From contig NZ_CP013106.1 in assembly GCF_001431725.1 (NCBI RefSeq), forward strand, positions 2,914,001 through 2,978,000: a stretch of DNA of 64,000 nucleotides. Reading direction: 5' to 3'. This stretch comes from Halomonas huangheensis. Lineage in GTDB: Bacteria; Pseudomonadota; Gammaproteobacteria; Pseudomonadales; Halomonadaceae. Shown piece after piece: positions 1 through 8,483 of this stretch. The notes beneath the pieces are model-generated. The model had not been told where the DNA came from, did no database searches, and was given only the letters and a program-made list of their open reading frames with translations. Both the position numbers and the translations under genes were made by a program. Position 1 is the stretch's first letter, and the number at the start of each line of letters is the position of its first letter.

Positions 1-617
1 GTTTGGAATGTCCAGGCAACTTCAAGATCCTGAACATTGTCGCGGGTAATCTGGTCCAGTGCTGCAAAGCGCGTGGCGTTGGTATCACCGCCATAATTCG
101 CCCAGTTGGACGTCGCTGCATCGGCAACGGGAGACTGACCGGTTGGGGACTCGGCAATCAGGTGCCCATGAGGCAGAAACATTCCCCAGACCATCCCGAC
201 CATGGCCAGCAGTGCAACACCTGCGACACTCATATTGAGCGCAGCCGCTGGTTGACGACCAGCTCGCCTGAGAATCAGCGGATGCAGCAGCATCAACAGG
301 AAGAAGGCACACAGGAACGTGAATATTCGCGCGTGTAGAGCCCAGAAGTCGAGCCCTGCTTCCCAGAAGGCCCATACCACGGTGGCCAGAAATGCCAGAG
401 TATAGATTGCCGTACCCGAAGGCCTGCCGCGCGCCACCTGAACGCCCGAGATCAGCAGCGCCAGACCCATGAGCAAATAGTACCAGCTGCCACCACGGGA
501 GATCAGCATCGCCCCACCGACCAGCAGCCCCAGCCCTACAGCAGCGAAAATCAAACCTACAACGATCAACAGCACTTTGATGGGTGCTGAAACCGAATTG
601 CGGTCGGTGCCCTTCAT
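1..617 (-). CDS. gcd: Membrane-bound PQQ glucose dehydrogenase, N-terminal part (partial)
   Basis: Reading the minus strand from 617 gives about 205 residues that run off the left edge of the window. The first ~145 residues form about five hydrophobic membrane segments. They are followed by the start of a PQQ beta-propeller domain (NWANYGGDTNATRFAALDQI), typical of quinoprotein glucose dehydrogenase, which oxidises aldoses in the periplasm and feeds electrons to ubiquinone. An in-frame ATG at 629 would add four residues. I prefer 617 because GGGA lies six bases upstream. The family is about 800 residues long, so most of the gene lies outside. The exact sugar substrate cannot be read from this part. 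Confidence 0.88.
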   Translation of the reverse strand, partial: MKGTDRNSVSAPIKVLLIVVGLIFAAVGLGLLVGGAMLISRGGSWYYLLMGLALLISGVQVARGRPSGTAIYTLAFLATVVWAFWEAGLDFWALHARIFTFLCAFFLLMLLHPLILRRAGRQPAAALNMSVAGVALLAMVGMVWGMFLPHGHLIAESPTGQSPVADAATSNWANYGGDTNATRFAALDQITRDNVQDLEVAWTFQ

Positions 618-719
618 GTCATTTCCCATTATGCGAACGAAAACAAACTCGACCACCGGTGATTTTCATTCACCGGCTCAGTAGGGCGAGTACGAGGAGG
701 ATAGGATCCTGTCAACAAT

Positions 720-733
720 ATTAGCATGCTAAT
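720..733. promoter_or_regulatory. 14-bp perfect palindrome upstream of gcd
   Basis: ATTAGCATGCTAAT is a perfect palindrome about 100 bases upstream of the glucose dehydrogenase start, in an AT-rich patch. Its size and place suit an operator for a dimeric repressor, but no cognate regulator is visible. Confidence 0.35.
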
Positions 734-1179
734 GTTATACATTGTATTGGCAAACCACCGTCACAGGCCATTTGAGTAGTATCAGAGCCTTATATGAGCC
801 CAGCGCTCAAAACTGCAAAGATGAATTATCAGGTTAGATGATCTACCCCAGTATCGCAGCGGCGAAAAGCAGTAAGTCATACTGTATAGCTGCTCGGCCT
901 AACGAAGATCGGATTGGCACTGCCTCGCTCAACAATAGACCTTTCCTCCTATCTCCCTCCTCCTACACGGTGACGAAATGAGCCATCACTACTGCAAGAT
1001 CATGGTTCATGAGCAGATACGTTAGTCTGTGCATCTGCTACAGGCTAAGCAACAAACTGATAACAATAATGAGGATGTCCTGCGTCTTAAGAAGCAGCTT
1101 TCTTACTTTAAGCTAAGCGACAAGACATAGCCTCAATATATAATAAAGAAATCATGTCCCGTTCGGCTCGGCTCGGCTC

Positions 1180-1257
1180 GGCGGACTGGATCAGGTTCAT
1201 GATGCTGGTGGCACGCTGGCCGCTGCGCAGTAACCCGGCGAAAAGCCAGTTCGAGCT
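1180..1257 (-). pseudogene. IS66-family transposase relic (C-terminal fragment)
   Basis: The minus strand of 1257-1180 encodes SNWLFAGLLRSGQRATSIMN followed by LIQSA. This matches the conserved C-terminal block of IS66-type transposases (NWLFAGS.R.GQRAA.I.SLIQSA). Sequence on either side does not continue the family, and no terminal repeats are visible, so this is a small decayed remnant. It directly borders a GGCTC pentamer repeat. The assignment is from memory of the family motif. Confidence 0.6.
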
Positions 1258-1387
1258 TCCCGGTGCCCCGGAATTGCCCGATCCTCCGCCTCTGGAAGAC
1301 GCTTGCAGATAGAGACTGGCCCACGCAGTTCCTTCCTTTCTCGAGTTACCAGAAACGACGCATCACCATCGATTGTTAAAGACAACG

Positions 1388-1981
1388 CTACCCTTGGTTC
1401 CGGAGAGCCCGTTCCACCTGCCAGAGCCGATCTTGACCGAAGAACATCTCCTCCTCGACAAAGAAAGTCGGCGCGCCGAATGAACCGCGTGCCACTGCCT
1501 CTTCGGTGATGGTTTTGAGCCTATCTCTCACCGATGACTCCTGGCACCTAGCTAGCACGGCTTCCGTATCAAAGCCCGCCTGCTTCAGGACTTCCGCAAT
1601 CACCTTGGGGTCGTTCATATTCCTCTGTTCAACCCAGAGAGCGGAAAAGACTGCGCTCAGATAATCCTGGAACCTGGGATCATCCAGGTGTGCAACCGCG
1701 CCCCGCATAAGCATCAGCGTGTCGACGGGGAAGTGGGGGTTGAAGTGGAATCCAACTCCGTACTCATCTGCGAACCGCTTCAGGTCCGTCTGCATATACC
1801 GGCCCTTTGCCGGATTGGCACCCGGGGACTGGTTGTCGGTGGCCTTGAAGACGCCGCCGAGCAGCATGGGTTTCCAGTTCAGTTCTGCCTTATTGCGTTC
1901 GGCAAGGGCGGGGAGTTGGGTCCAGGCCAGATAGCTGGCGGGACTGCCTACGTCAAAATAAACATCAATGCTCTGTGTCAT
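1388..1981 (-). CDS. DsbA-fold 2-hydroxychromene-2-carboxylate isomerase-like protein
   Basis: This 197-residue protein of the thioredoxin-fold HCCA isomerase/kappa-class GST family starts with MTQSIDVYFDVGSPASYLAW. The serine in GSPAS sits where these enzymes have the glutathione-activating serine. The C-terminal SFGAPTFFV with its cis-proline and FGQDRLWQVE are also family hallmarks. Such enzymes use glutathione to isomerise aromatic breakdown intermediates, but many homologues act on unknown substrates. It lies 13 bases downstream of the SDR gene, so the two are probably co-transcribed under the divergent HxlR regulator. An upstream extension of the frame overlaps the SDR gene and is not coding. 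Confidence 0.82.
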   Translation of the reverse strand: MTQSIDVYFDVGSPASYLAWTQLPALAERNKAELNWKPMLLGGVFKATDNQSPGANPAKGRYMQTDLKRFADEYGVGFHFNPHFPVDTLMLMRGAVAHLDDPRFQDYLSAVFSALWVEQRNMNDPKVIAEVLKQAGFDTEAVLARCQESSVRDRLKTITEEAVARGSFGAPTFFVEEEMFFGQDRLWQVERALRNQG

Positions 1982-1994
1982 GGGCTTGTCCTCT

Positions 1995-2735
1995 TCAGAA
2001 GGTTTCCATCCAGGGGCGCAGGTCCAGTTCATGGGTCCAACAGTCCCTGGGCTGGCAGTGGAGTTGCCAGTACTGGCCGGCAATATGGTCCGGGTTGAGG
2101 ATGCCGTCCTGGCTTTTGAGGGCGTACTTGTCGGGGAAATTTTCACGGATGAAATCCGTGTCGATGGCGCCGTCGATGAGCGAATGCGCAACATGGATTC
2201 CCCTGGGGCCGAGTTCACGCGCCATGCTCTGGGCAGTGGCCCGTAACGCGAACTTGGCACCGGAGAACGCGGCGAAGCCGCTGTTGCCGCGAACGGAGGC
2301 GGTAGCGCCAGTGAAGATAATGGTGCCCTGCTCACGAGGGAGCATGGCTTTGGCGGCTTCGCGTCCGGTGAGAAAACCGGCAAGGGCGGCCATTTCCCAG
2401 ACCTTGCGGTAGACCCTTTCAGTGGTGTCTGTGATGGAGAACGAGACGTTGGCGCCAATGTTGAAAATCACGAGATGGATCTCACCGATGGCCTGTTCGA
2501 TATGCTCGAACAGTTCCGTCATCTCCTGTTCCTTGCGGGCATCACACCCGAAGGGATGAATGATACCGCCTTCGGACCGGATCTCATTCACAAGCGGTTC
2601 CAAGGCTTCTTTGCGGCGGCGAGTGGCAACCACCGCCATGCCTTCCCGGGCGAAACGTATGGCAATGGCGCCGCCAGTGGCGTCACCAGCACCAACGACG
2701 ACGGCAACCTTGGGGTTGTGATTGGAGGTGGGCAT
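1995..2735 (-). CDS. Short-chain dehydrogenase/reductase with Phe in place of the catalytic Tyr
   Basis: This 246-residue SDR protein has an N-terminal nucleotide-binding loop, GAGDATGGAIA, and the block NIGANVSFSI where most SDRs have NNAG. The usual YxxxK active-site motif reads FSGAK (residues about 157-162), so the general-acid tyrosine is replaced by phenylalanine. A subgroup of SDRs with FAAFxGAK and LGPRGIHVAH shares this, so it is probably ancestral rather than a lesion. The start at 2735 has AGGAG at proper spacing. The frame extends further upstream but overlaps the operators and the divergent gene. It probably acts with the downstream isomerase-like protein. Confidence 0.85.
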   Translation of the reverse strand: MPTSNHNPKVAVVVGAGDATGGAIAIRFAREGMAVVATRRRKEALEPLVNEIRSEGGIIHPFGCDARKEQEMTELFEHIEQAIGEIHLVIFNIGANVSFSITDTTERVYRKVWEMAALAGFLTGREAAKAMLPREQGTIIFTGATASVRGNSGFAAFSGAKFALRATAQSMARELGPRGIHVAHSLIDGAIDTDFIRENFPDKYALKSQDGILNPDHIAGQYWQLHCQPRDCWTHELDLRPWMETF

Positions 2736-2745
2736 AGGCTCTCCT

Positions 2746-2793
2746 AGGTTCTTTTTTAGAACTGGAAAAAACCTAGGTTCCATTTTGGAACCT
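2746..2793. promoter_or_regulatory. Paired HxlR-type operators in a divergent promoter
   Basis: Two inverted repeats lie between the SDR and HxlR starts: GTTCT-N5-AGAAC (2748-2762, inside AGGTTC...GAACTG) and AGGTTCC-N5-GGAACCT (2775-2793). Their matching positions are 29 bp apart, near three helical turns. The two copies and the divergent layout suggest binding sites of the adjacent regulator, controlling itself and the SDR/isomerase pair. Confidence 0.65.
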
Positions 2794-2835
2794 GTCAAGC
2801 TATTCTGTGTGCAGTTGGCTTGAAAGAGGTTGTCT

Positions 2836-3333
2836 ATGCGCTGGGAAGAACTGGACCAGCAGCCGTGCTCACTGGCCCGTACACTCGCCGTGATTGGCGA
2901 CCGGTGGACGCTATTGGTATTACGCGAGTGCTTTCTGGGAGTGAGGCGTTTCGAGATGTTTGAGCAACGCCTGGGCATTACCCGTCATATTCTTACGGAC
3001 CGTCTGAAGAAGCTGGTGCACCATGATGTGTTGTATAAAAGCCCCTACCAGGAAAAGCCGGTGCGCGAGGAGTACCGGTTAACCGAGAAAGGGCTGGACC
3101 TGCACCCGGTGATCCTGTCGCTGGTTCGGTGGGGCGATACCTACATGGCGGATGAACGGGGTGCGCCTGTCGTGCACATTCACAAGAGCTGCGGTGAGGT
3201 TATGCACCCAGTAACAGTTTGTTCCGAATGCGGAGAGCCGATCGGGGCGCGGGATGTCCGAGTTCAAACGGGAGATGCCTGGGCAAACCAAGCCGGGCAA
3301 GACCCTCTTCCCAATGCAAATCCGGCTGACTGA
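2836..3333 (+). CDS. HxlR-family winged-helix transcriptional regulator
   Basis: This 165-residue protein contains the HxlR winged-helix pattern: CSLARTLAVIGDRWTLLVLR, then FEMFEQRLGITRHILTDRL and EYRLTEKG. A C-terminal extension with CSECGEP could bind a metal or sense redox state. The ATG at 2836 follows AGAGG at seven bases; a TTG two codons upstream is less likely. It is divergent from the SDR/isomerase genes, with paired inverted repeats between them, so it probably represses that pair. HxlR proteins often respond to reactive aldehydes or quinones; the inducer here is unknown. Confidence 0.85.
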   Translation: MRWEELDQQPCSLARTLAVIGDRWTLLVLRECFLGVRRFEMFEQRLGITRHILTDRLKKLVHHDVLYKSPYQEKPVREEYRLTEKGLDLHPVILSLVRWGDTYMADERGAPVVHIHKSCGEVMHPVTVCSECGEPIGARDVRVQTGDAWANQAGQDPLPNANPAD

Positions 3334-3641
3334 CAAGCCATCGATATTGTAGGCACGCAATATTCCATCGTGGACTACTCCCGTCAGGGAACACTTCTGT
3401 CTATGATTGGACTAGGGAAACGCTGCGCAAATCCTGCCGTAGCTGCCTGCTCGCCACTGGCGGCGGAGAATCTGATCATCCCGCCACCGTTAGCCATCCG
3501 ATGAAGCAGATCTCGTTCGCCCAAGCAGGCTCGCATGGAAAACATCAAGAGCGCTGAACCATCAGCCAGCCATCCGGGGCGAAGCGGCTAGTGTCAACCT
3601 ATTGGATCTCTGCAGTTGATGAGCGGCTATATTGCCGAGAG
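3334..3641. other. Intergenic stretch, nothing recognised
   Basis: This 308-base region lies between the HxlR regulator and the convergent pump gene. No gene, strong hairpin terminator or repeat was seen. Confidence 0.5.
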
Positions 3642-6600
3642 TCAGGCCTGATACCCCTCTTGTGCCTGCGAAGTCCGCTCACCGCGAGTCACCAACTTGC
3701 GCAGTGCCACATAGAACACTGGCGTGAGGAACAGTCCGAACAGCGTGACGCCCACCATCCCTGCGAACACCGCCGTGCCTAGTGCCTGCCGCACTTCAGC
3801 TCCAGCACCACTGGCCAGCATCAGCGGCACCACCGCTGCGGTAAAGGTGATCGAGGTCATGATGATCGGACGCAGGCGTAGACGACAGGCCTCCAGCGCT
3901 GCTTCGACGATACCCCGCCCCTGCATCTCCAGTTCGCGCGCAAACTCAACGATCAGGATAGCGTTCTTGCAGGCCAGTCCAATCAACACCACCAGCCCGA
4001 CCTGAACGAAGATATTGTTGTCACCCGCCATCAAATGCACGCCGAACAGAGCCGAAAGCATGCACATCGGTACAATCAGAATCACCGCCAGCGGCAAGGT
4101 CCAGCTCTCGTATAGCGCAGCCAGGGCAAGGAACACCAGCAACACCGACAGCGGGAACACTATCAAGGCGGCATTGCCTTGAGTGCTCTGCTGAAAACTC
4201 AGATCGGTCCACTCGAAGCTCATCCCGTTGGGCAATACCTCAGCAGCGAGTTCGCTCAGTGCCTCCATCGCTTGAGTCGAGGACAACACTAGAGGATCCG
4301 CCTCACCAGCCAGGTCAGCGGCAGGATAGCCGTTGTAACGCAGCACCGGATCCGGGCCAAAGGTCCACTGAATATCCACCACAGAGCCGATCGGCACCAT
4401 TTCTCCGCGATCATTACGAGTACGCAGGTTGGCGATATCCTCCACGTTATCGCGGTGGGAAGCATCGGCCTGGGCTATCACCTGCCATGTCCGACCAAAC
4501 TGGTTGAAATCATTGACGTAAGTCGAGCCAAGATAGGTTTGCAGAGTATTGAACAGCCCCGTCAATGGCACGCCCTGAGCCTTGGCCTTCACCCGGTCGA
4601 CCTCGGCATCAAGCTGCGGCACATTGGCCTGATAGCTGGTGATCGGGAAGCCCATACCCGGCGTCTGTGCGACCGCACCTTGAAACGACTGCACGGCTCC
4701 CTGTAGCGCGCCATAGCCGAGCCCTGCGCGGTCCTCGATAAACATCTGCCAGCCATTGCCGTTGCCCAGGCCGAGGATCGGCGGTGGCATGAACGAGAAC
4801 GCGAACCCCTCCTGCAATCCGGCTATCTTCTGGTTGATTTCGGCATTGATCTCGGCCGCCGAGCGGCTCCGTTCGGAGAACGGGGCCAGAGGCAGGAACA
4901 CCACTCCGCTGTTGGGCGTGCTGGTAAACTGCAGCGCATTGAGCCCCGGGAAGGCAATCGTGTGGGTTACGCCCTCACTCTCCATGGCGATCTCGCCCAC
5001 CTGGCTCAACATCTCATCGGTACGCGAAAGCGAAGCTCCTTCCGGCAACTTCACGCCTGCGATCAAGTACTGCTTATCCTGGGTCGGGATGAACCCCGGC
5101 GGCACCGCCTGGAACATCACCCCTGTTCCGACCAGCAGCAGCGCATAAATGCCGAACACCACACCTCGCCGCCGTAGACTGCGCGAAACGCCTCCCTGGT
5201 AGCGTCTGGAGCTGGCGAGAAAGAAGCGATTGAACGGGCGGAACAACCAGCCAAACAACCCGTCGATTATCCGCGTGAGGCGATCCTTTGGGGCATCGTG
5301 TGGTTTGAGCAGCAGCGCCGCCAACGCCGGTGACAGGGTCAGCGAGTTGACCGTGGAGATCACCGTGGAAATGGCGATGGTGGCCGCGAACTGGCGATAG
5401 AATTGCCCAGTGACACCGGACAGAAATGCCATTGGCACAAACACCGCACACAATACCAGGCCGATGGCGATAATGGGGCCCGATACTTCCTTCATTGCCT
5501 GGTGCGCGGCGGCAAGCGGCGCCAGGCCCTCCTCAATGTTGCGCTCGACGTTCTCTACCACCACGATCGCATCATCAACCACGATGCCGATCGCCAGCAC
5601 CAGGCCGAACAGGGTCAGAGTATTGATCGAGAATCCCAACAGATAGAGCACCGCGAAAGTGCCCACCACCGACACCGGCACTGCGATCAGCGGAATGATC
5701 GACGCGCGCCAGGTCTGCAGGAACAGCGTCACCACCAACACCACCAGCAGTACCGCCTCAAGCAGCGTCTTGACCACCGACTCGATCGAGTCGCGCACGA
5801 AGATGGTGGTGTCATACACCGCCTCGTACTCAACTCCCTCCGGGAACTGCTGGGCAAGTTCATCCATGGTCGCGATGACGTTTTCCTGGATTTCCAGGGC
5901 ATTCGCCCCCGGCGCCTGGAAGACACCAAGTGCGACCGCGTCGCTGCCGTCCAGCTTCGAACGCAGGCTGTAGTCATTGGCCCCCAGCTCCAGACGGGCC
6001 ACATCGGACAAATAGGTGATCTGTCCGTCGCTACCGGTCTTGACCACGATGTCGCTGAATTCCTGTTCGGAGGTCAGCCGTCCTCTGGCATTGATCAAGG
6101 TCAGGAAGTCGCTATCGGGAATCGGCTCGGCGCCGAGCTGACCGGCCGAAACCTGAACGTTCTGCTCACGGATCGCCTCCACTACGTCGCCGGCCGTGAG
6201 CCCTCGAGCAGCAACCCTGTCCGGATCAAGCCAGGCGCGCATGGCATAATCACCGCCACCGAAAATCTGCGCATCACCGACGCCCTGGATACGTGCCAGA
6301 GCATCCTTGACGTGCAGGCGGGCATAGTTTCGCAGATACAGGGTGTCATAGCGGCCATCCGGAGAGGTCAGGTGCACGACCATCAAAAAGGTCGGTGACT
6401 GTTTCTGCGTGGTCACCTCCTGTCGGCGCACATCCTCAGGCAATCGCGCCAGCGCCTGGCTGACCCGGTTCTGTACCTTGACCGTCGCGTCATCCGGATC
6501 GGTACCGGGACGGAAGGTTACGGTTACCTGCAGTACACCATCGGAACCAGCCACCGACTTGAGGTACATCATGTCCTCAACGCCATTGATCGCATCCTCC

Positions 6601-6800
6601 AGCGGTGTGGCTACCGTCTCGGCGATGACCTTGGGATTGGCGCCGGGATAGACCGTGCGTACCACTACCGAGGGTGGCACCACGTCCGGGTACTCGCTGA
6701 CCGGCATCAGCGGTATGGTGATCAACCCCGAGATAAAGATAAGGATCGACAGCACCCCGGCGAAGATCGGGCGGTCAATGAAAAACCTGGCAAAATCCAT
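3642..6800 (-). CDS. RND multidrug efflux transporter, AcrB/MexF (HAE1) type
   Basis: This 1052-residue inner-membrane pump matches the usual HAE1 length. It starts MDFARFFIDRPIFAGVLSIL. The proton-relay residues are present: paired aspartates in GIVVDDAIVVVEN (TM4) and a lysine in GLACKNAILIVEF (TM10). Two large periplasmic loops follow TM1 and TM7. It takes substrates from the periplasm or outer leaflet and works with the adaptor encoded immediately upstream and an outer-membrane channel that is not in this window. A 95-base gap separates it from the adaptor gene, so they form one operon. The MexF-like subgroup is inferred; the substrate is unknown. Confidence 0.93.
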   Translation of the reverse strand: MDFARFFIDRPIFAGVLSILIFISGLITIPLMPVSEYPDVVPPSVVVRTVYPGANPKVIAETVATPLEDAINGVEDMMYLKSVAGSDGVLQVTVTFRPGTDPDDATVKVQNRVSQALARLPEDVRRQEVTTQKQSPTFLMVVHLTSPDGRYDTLYLRNYARLHVKDALARIQGVGDAQIFGGGDYAMRAWLDPDRVAARGLTAGDVVEAIREQNVQVSAGQLGAEPIPDSDFLTLINARGRLTSEQEFSDIVVKTGSDGQITYLSDVARLELGANDYSLRSKLDGSDAVALGVFQAPGANALEIQENVIATMDELAQQFPEGVEYEAVYDTTIFVRDSIESVVKTLLEAVLLVVLVVTLFLQTWRASIIPLIAVPVSVVGTFAVLYLLGFSINTLTLFGLVLAIGIVVDDAIVVVENVERNIEEGLAPLAAAHQAMKEVSGPIIAIGLVLCAVFVPMAFLSGVTGQFYRQFAATIAISTVISTVNSLTLSPALAALLLKPHDAPKDRLTRIIDGLFGWLFRPFNRFFLASSRRYQGGVSRSLRRRGVVFGIYALLLVGTGVMFQAVPPGFIPTQDKQYLIAGVKLPEGASLSRTDEMLSQVGEIAMESEGVTHTIAFPGLNALQFTSTPNSGVVFLPLAPFSERSRSAAEINAEINQKIAGLQEGFAFSFMPPPILGLGNGNGWQMFIEDRAGLGYGALQGAVQSFQGAVAQTPGMGFPITSYQANVPQLDAEVDRVKAKAQGVPLTGLFNTLQTYLGSTYVNDFNQFGRTWQVIAQADASHRDNVEDIANLRTRNDRGEMVPIGSVVDIQWTFGPDPVLRYNGYPAADLAGEADPLVLSSTQAMEALSELAAEVLPNGMSFEWTDLSFQQSTQGNAALIVFPLSVLLVFLALAALYESWTLPLAVILIVPMCMLSALFGVHLMAGDNNIFVQVGLVVLIGLACKNAILIVEFARELEMQGRGIVEAALEACRLRLRPIIMTSITFTAAVVPLMLASGAGAEVRQALGTAVFAGMVGVTLFGLFLTPVFYVALRKLVTRGERTSQAQEGYQA

Positions 6801-6895
6801 GGCAATGCTCCCTCGCCGAGGCAGGCATCCAGAGCCTACCCCGATGACTCGGTCGACAGTGAAGTCAAATGACGGCTATTGACGTTCGAACACGC

Positions 6896-8137
6896 TCAAT
6901 GACTCGTGGCCAGCTCCCGTGAGGCAGGCTCCTCTCCGGACATCTCGATGTTTTCCGCAGCCACCTGCATGCCTGGATAGAAGATCCGCTGAATACCGCG
7001 CACCACCACTCGGTCTCCCGGTTCCAGGCCCGTCTGGATCACCCGCAATCCATCAGCCATACGCCCGAGCTTCACATCCTTACGGATGGCGAGACCCTCG
7101 GCGTCGACAACGTAGACATACTTGCGGTCCTGATCGGTCAAGATGGCCTTGTCATCGACGAGAATGGCACTATCGGAACTGCCGCCACGCATCTGTACCC
7201 TGGCAAACATACCGGGCGAGAAGCGCCCAGCGTCATTGTCGAGCACGGCACGGATCAGAATGGTGCCTGAGTCGGCATCCAACTGATTATCGACAAAGTC
7301 CACTTCGCCGCTGTAGGGATAGCCCCCATCGTTTGCTAGCCCAACGCGCACTGGCGTTCTATTCTCACGAGAATTGAGGCGCTCTCCGGAACGGGTCATG
7401 TCGCCGTACTGCAGCCAGGTCCGCTCGTCGCTGTAGAAATGAACATGAACCTTGTCCAGAGAGACAATGCTGGTTAATAGGGACGCGTCCGACACCAGAT
7501 TGCCGACAGTGATCAGCGCTCGACCGGTTCGGCCTGCGACTGGTGCACGGACCTCGGTGAATTCCATGTTCAAGCGCGCCGTCTCGAGTGCGGCCTGGGC
7601 CGCATGCAGATCGGCCTGAGCCTGGAGTGACGCAGCTCTACGCTGGTCCAGTTCTTCCCGGGAAATCGCCTGGGTCTGGGCCAGGCGCTCGGCACGGGCA
7701 GCCTCACCATGGGTTAGCTCGACCCGTGCGCGAGCACGCTGTAGGTCGGCCTCTGCGCTATCCAGGCTGGCACGATAAGGACGCTGATCGATGGTGAACA
7801 GGACATCTCCCTTGTCGACGCTCTGGCCCTCGGTGTAATGGATGCTGTCGATGTAGCCGGCAACTCGCGAACGCAGTTCCACCGTCTCTACCGCCTCGAT
7901 GTGGCCCGTAAACTCGTCCCAGAAACTCACATCCTGGACCACCACCTCGGCTACACTGACCTCCGGTGGCGGTGGCGCCTCCTGCTCCAGACTGTCGGCG
8001 TGACTATCGCAACCGGTCGTCGCAATGGCACCAAGCACCACCATCATGGCTACTAACATGTGTATGGAAAAAACGCGGGTCGCCAGACTGGGGGGCAATT
8101 GCCCTCCTCGTCCACGTGCCGTGGCGGGATCACTCAT
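6896..8137 (-). CDS. RND efflux periplasmic adaptor (MexE/AcrA type)
   Basis: This 413-residue membrane-fusion protein joins the RND pump to an outer-membrane channel. A hydrophobic N-terminal segment ends in ATTGC near residue 45, a possible lipobox, so a lipid anchor is likely. The order then is a barrel-sandwich half (EVSVAEVVVQDVSFWDEFTG), a lipoyl half, an alanine-rich helical hairpin (residues ~110-180) and the second lipoyl half, EVRAPVAGRTGRALITVG. The start at 8137 has GGAGAG upstream; earlier in-frame starts lack a binding site. It is first gene of the operon and faces the LysR gene. Confidence 0.9.
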   Translation of the reverse strand: MSDPATARGRGGQLPPSLATRVFSIHMLVAMMVVLGAIATTGCDSHADSLEQEAPPPPEVSVAEVVVQDVSFWDEFTGHIEAVETVELRSRVAGYIDSIHYTEGQSVDKGDVLFTIDQRPYRASLDSAEADLQRARARVELTHGEAARAERLAQTQAISREELDQRRAASLQAQADLHAAQAALETARLNMEFTEVRAPVAGRTGRALITVGNLVSDASLLTSIVSLDKVHVHFYSDERTWLQYGDMTRSGERLNSRENRTPVRVGLANDGGYPYSGEVDFVDNQLDADSGTILIRAVLDNDAGRFSPGMFARVQMRGGSSDSAILVDDKAILTDQDRKYVYVVDAEGLAIRKDVKLGRMADGLRVIQTGLEPGDRVVVRGIQRIFYPGMQVAAENIEMSGEEPASRELATSH

Positions 8138-8483
8138 CAGTTCATCTCTCCAGGAAGGTGCTGACACGGCAAGCTTGCATCCCGAACTCAACTTGAGGTA
8201 ACCAGCCGCATGCCCATGGATCACTTATCGATGCACAGCGCGTAGCTTGCGCAGGAAGCGCCATAAGACTGTCGTATCGTGCGGACTACTTAGCCTGCCT
8301 GCTCATGGAAGTAGTCGTTTGCCAGGGTATGAAATCGACACCGCCAGCATGCAAGTGCAATGCAACACCATAGGAGTTCAGCCACAATTTGATTACCTGC
8401 TAAATCAGGGAAATACTGTTCCACTGATGGGACAGTTCGCAGACACAAGTACTTCCCAGACACAAGTGCATGGGACAACAACA
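8138..8483. other. Divergent promoter region between adaptor and LysR genes
   Basis: This 346-base region separates the pump operon from its divergent LysR regulator. The dyad GGAA-N6-TTCC at 8409-8422 is a possible operator. The open frame running upstream of the LysR start at 8484 has no protein-like character. Confidence 0.4.

Larger units (their letters stand above)
630..1387. other. Gene-poor, relatively AT-rich stretch
   Basis: No convincing gene is seen here. The stretch holds the palindrome at 720-733, a short IS66-type transposase relic (1180-1257) and a GGCTC pentamer repeated about three times (about 1164-1182). Composition is more AT-rich than the coding regions, as expected of a decayed insertion site. 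Confidence 0.6.

Noticed and set aside
5403..6398. 331-codon open frame on the plus strand
   Set aside because: It lies wholly opposite the RND pump gene, is rich in His/Gln/Arg as GC-rich antisense frames are, and has no family sequence.
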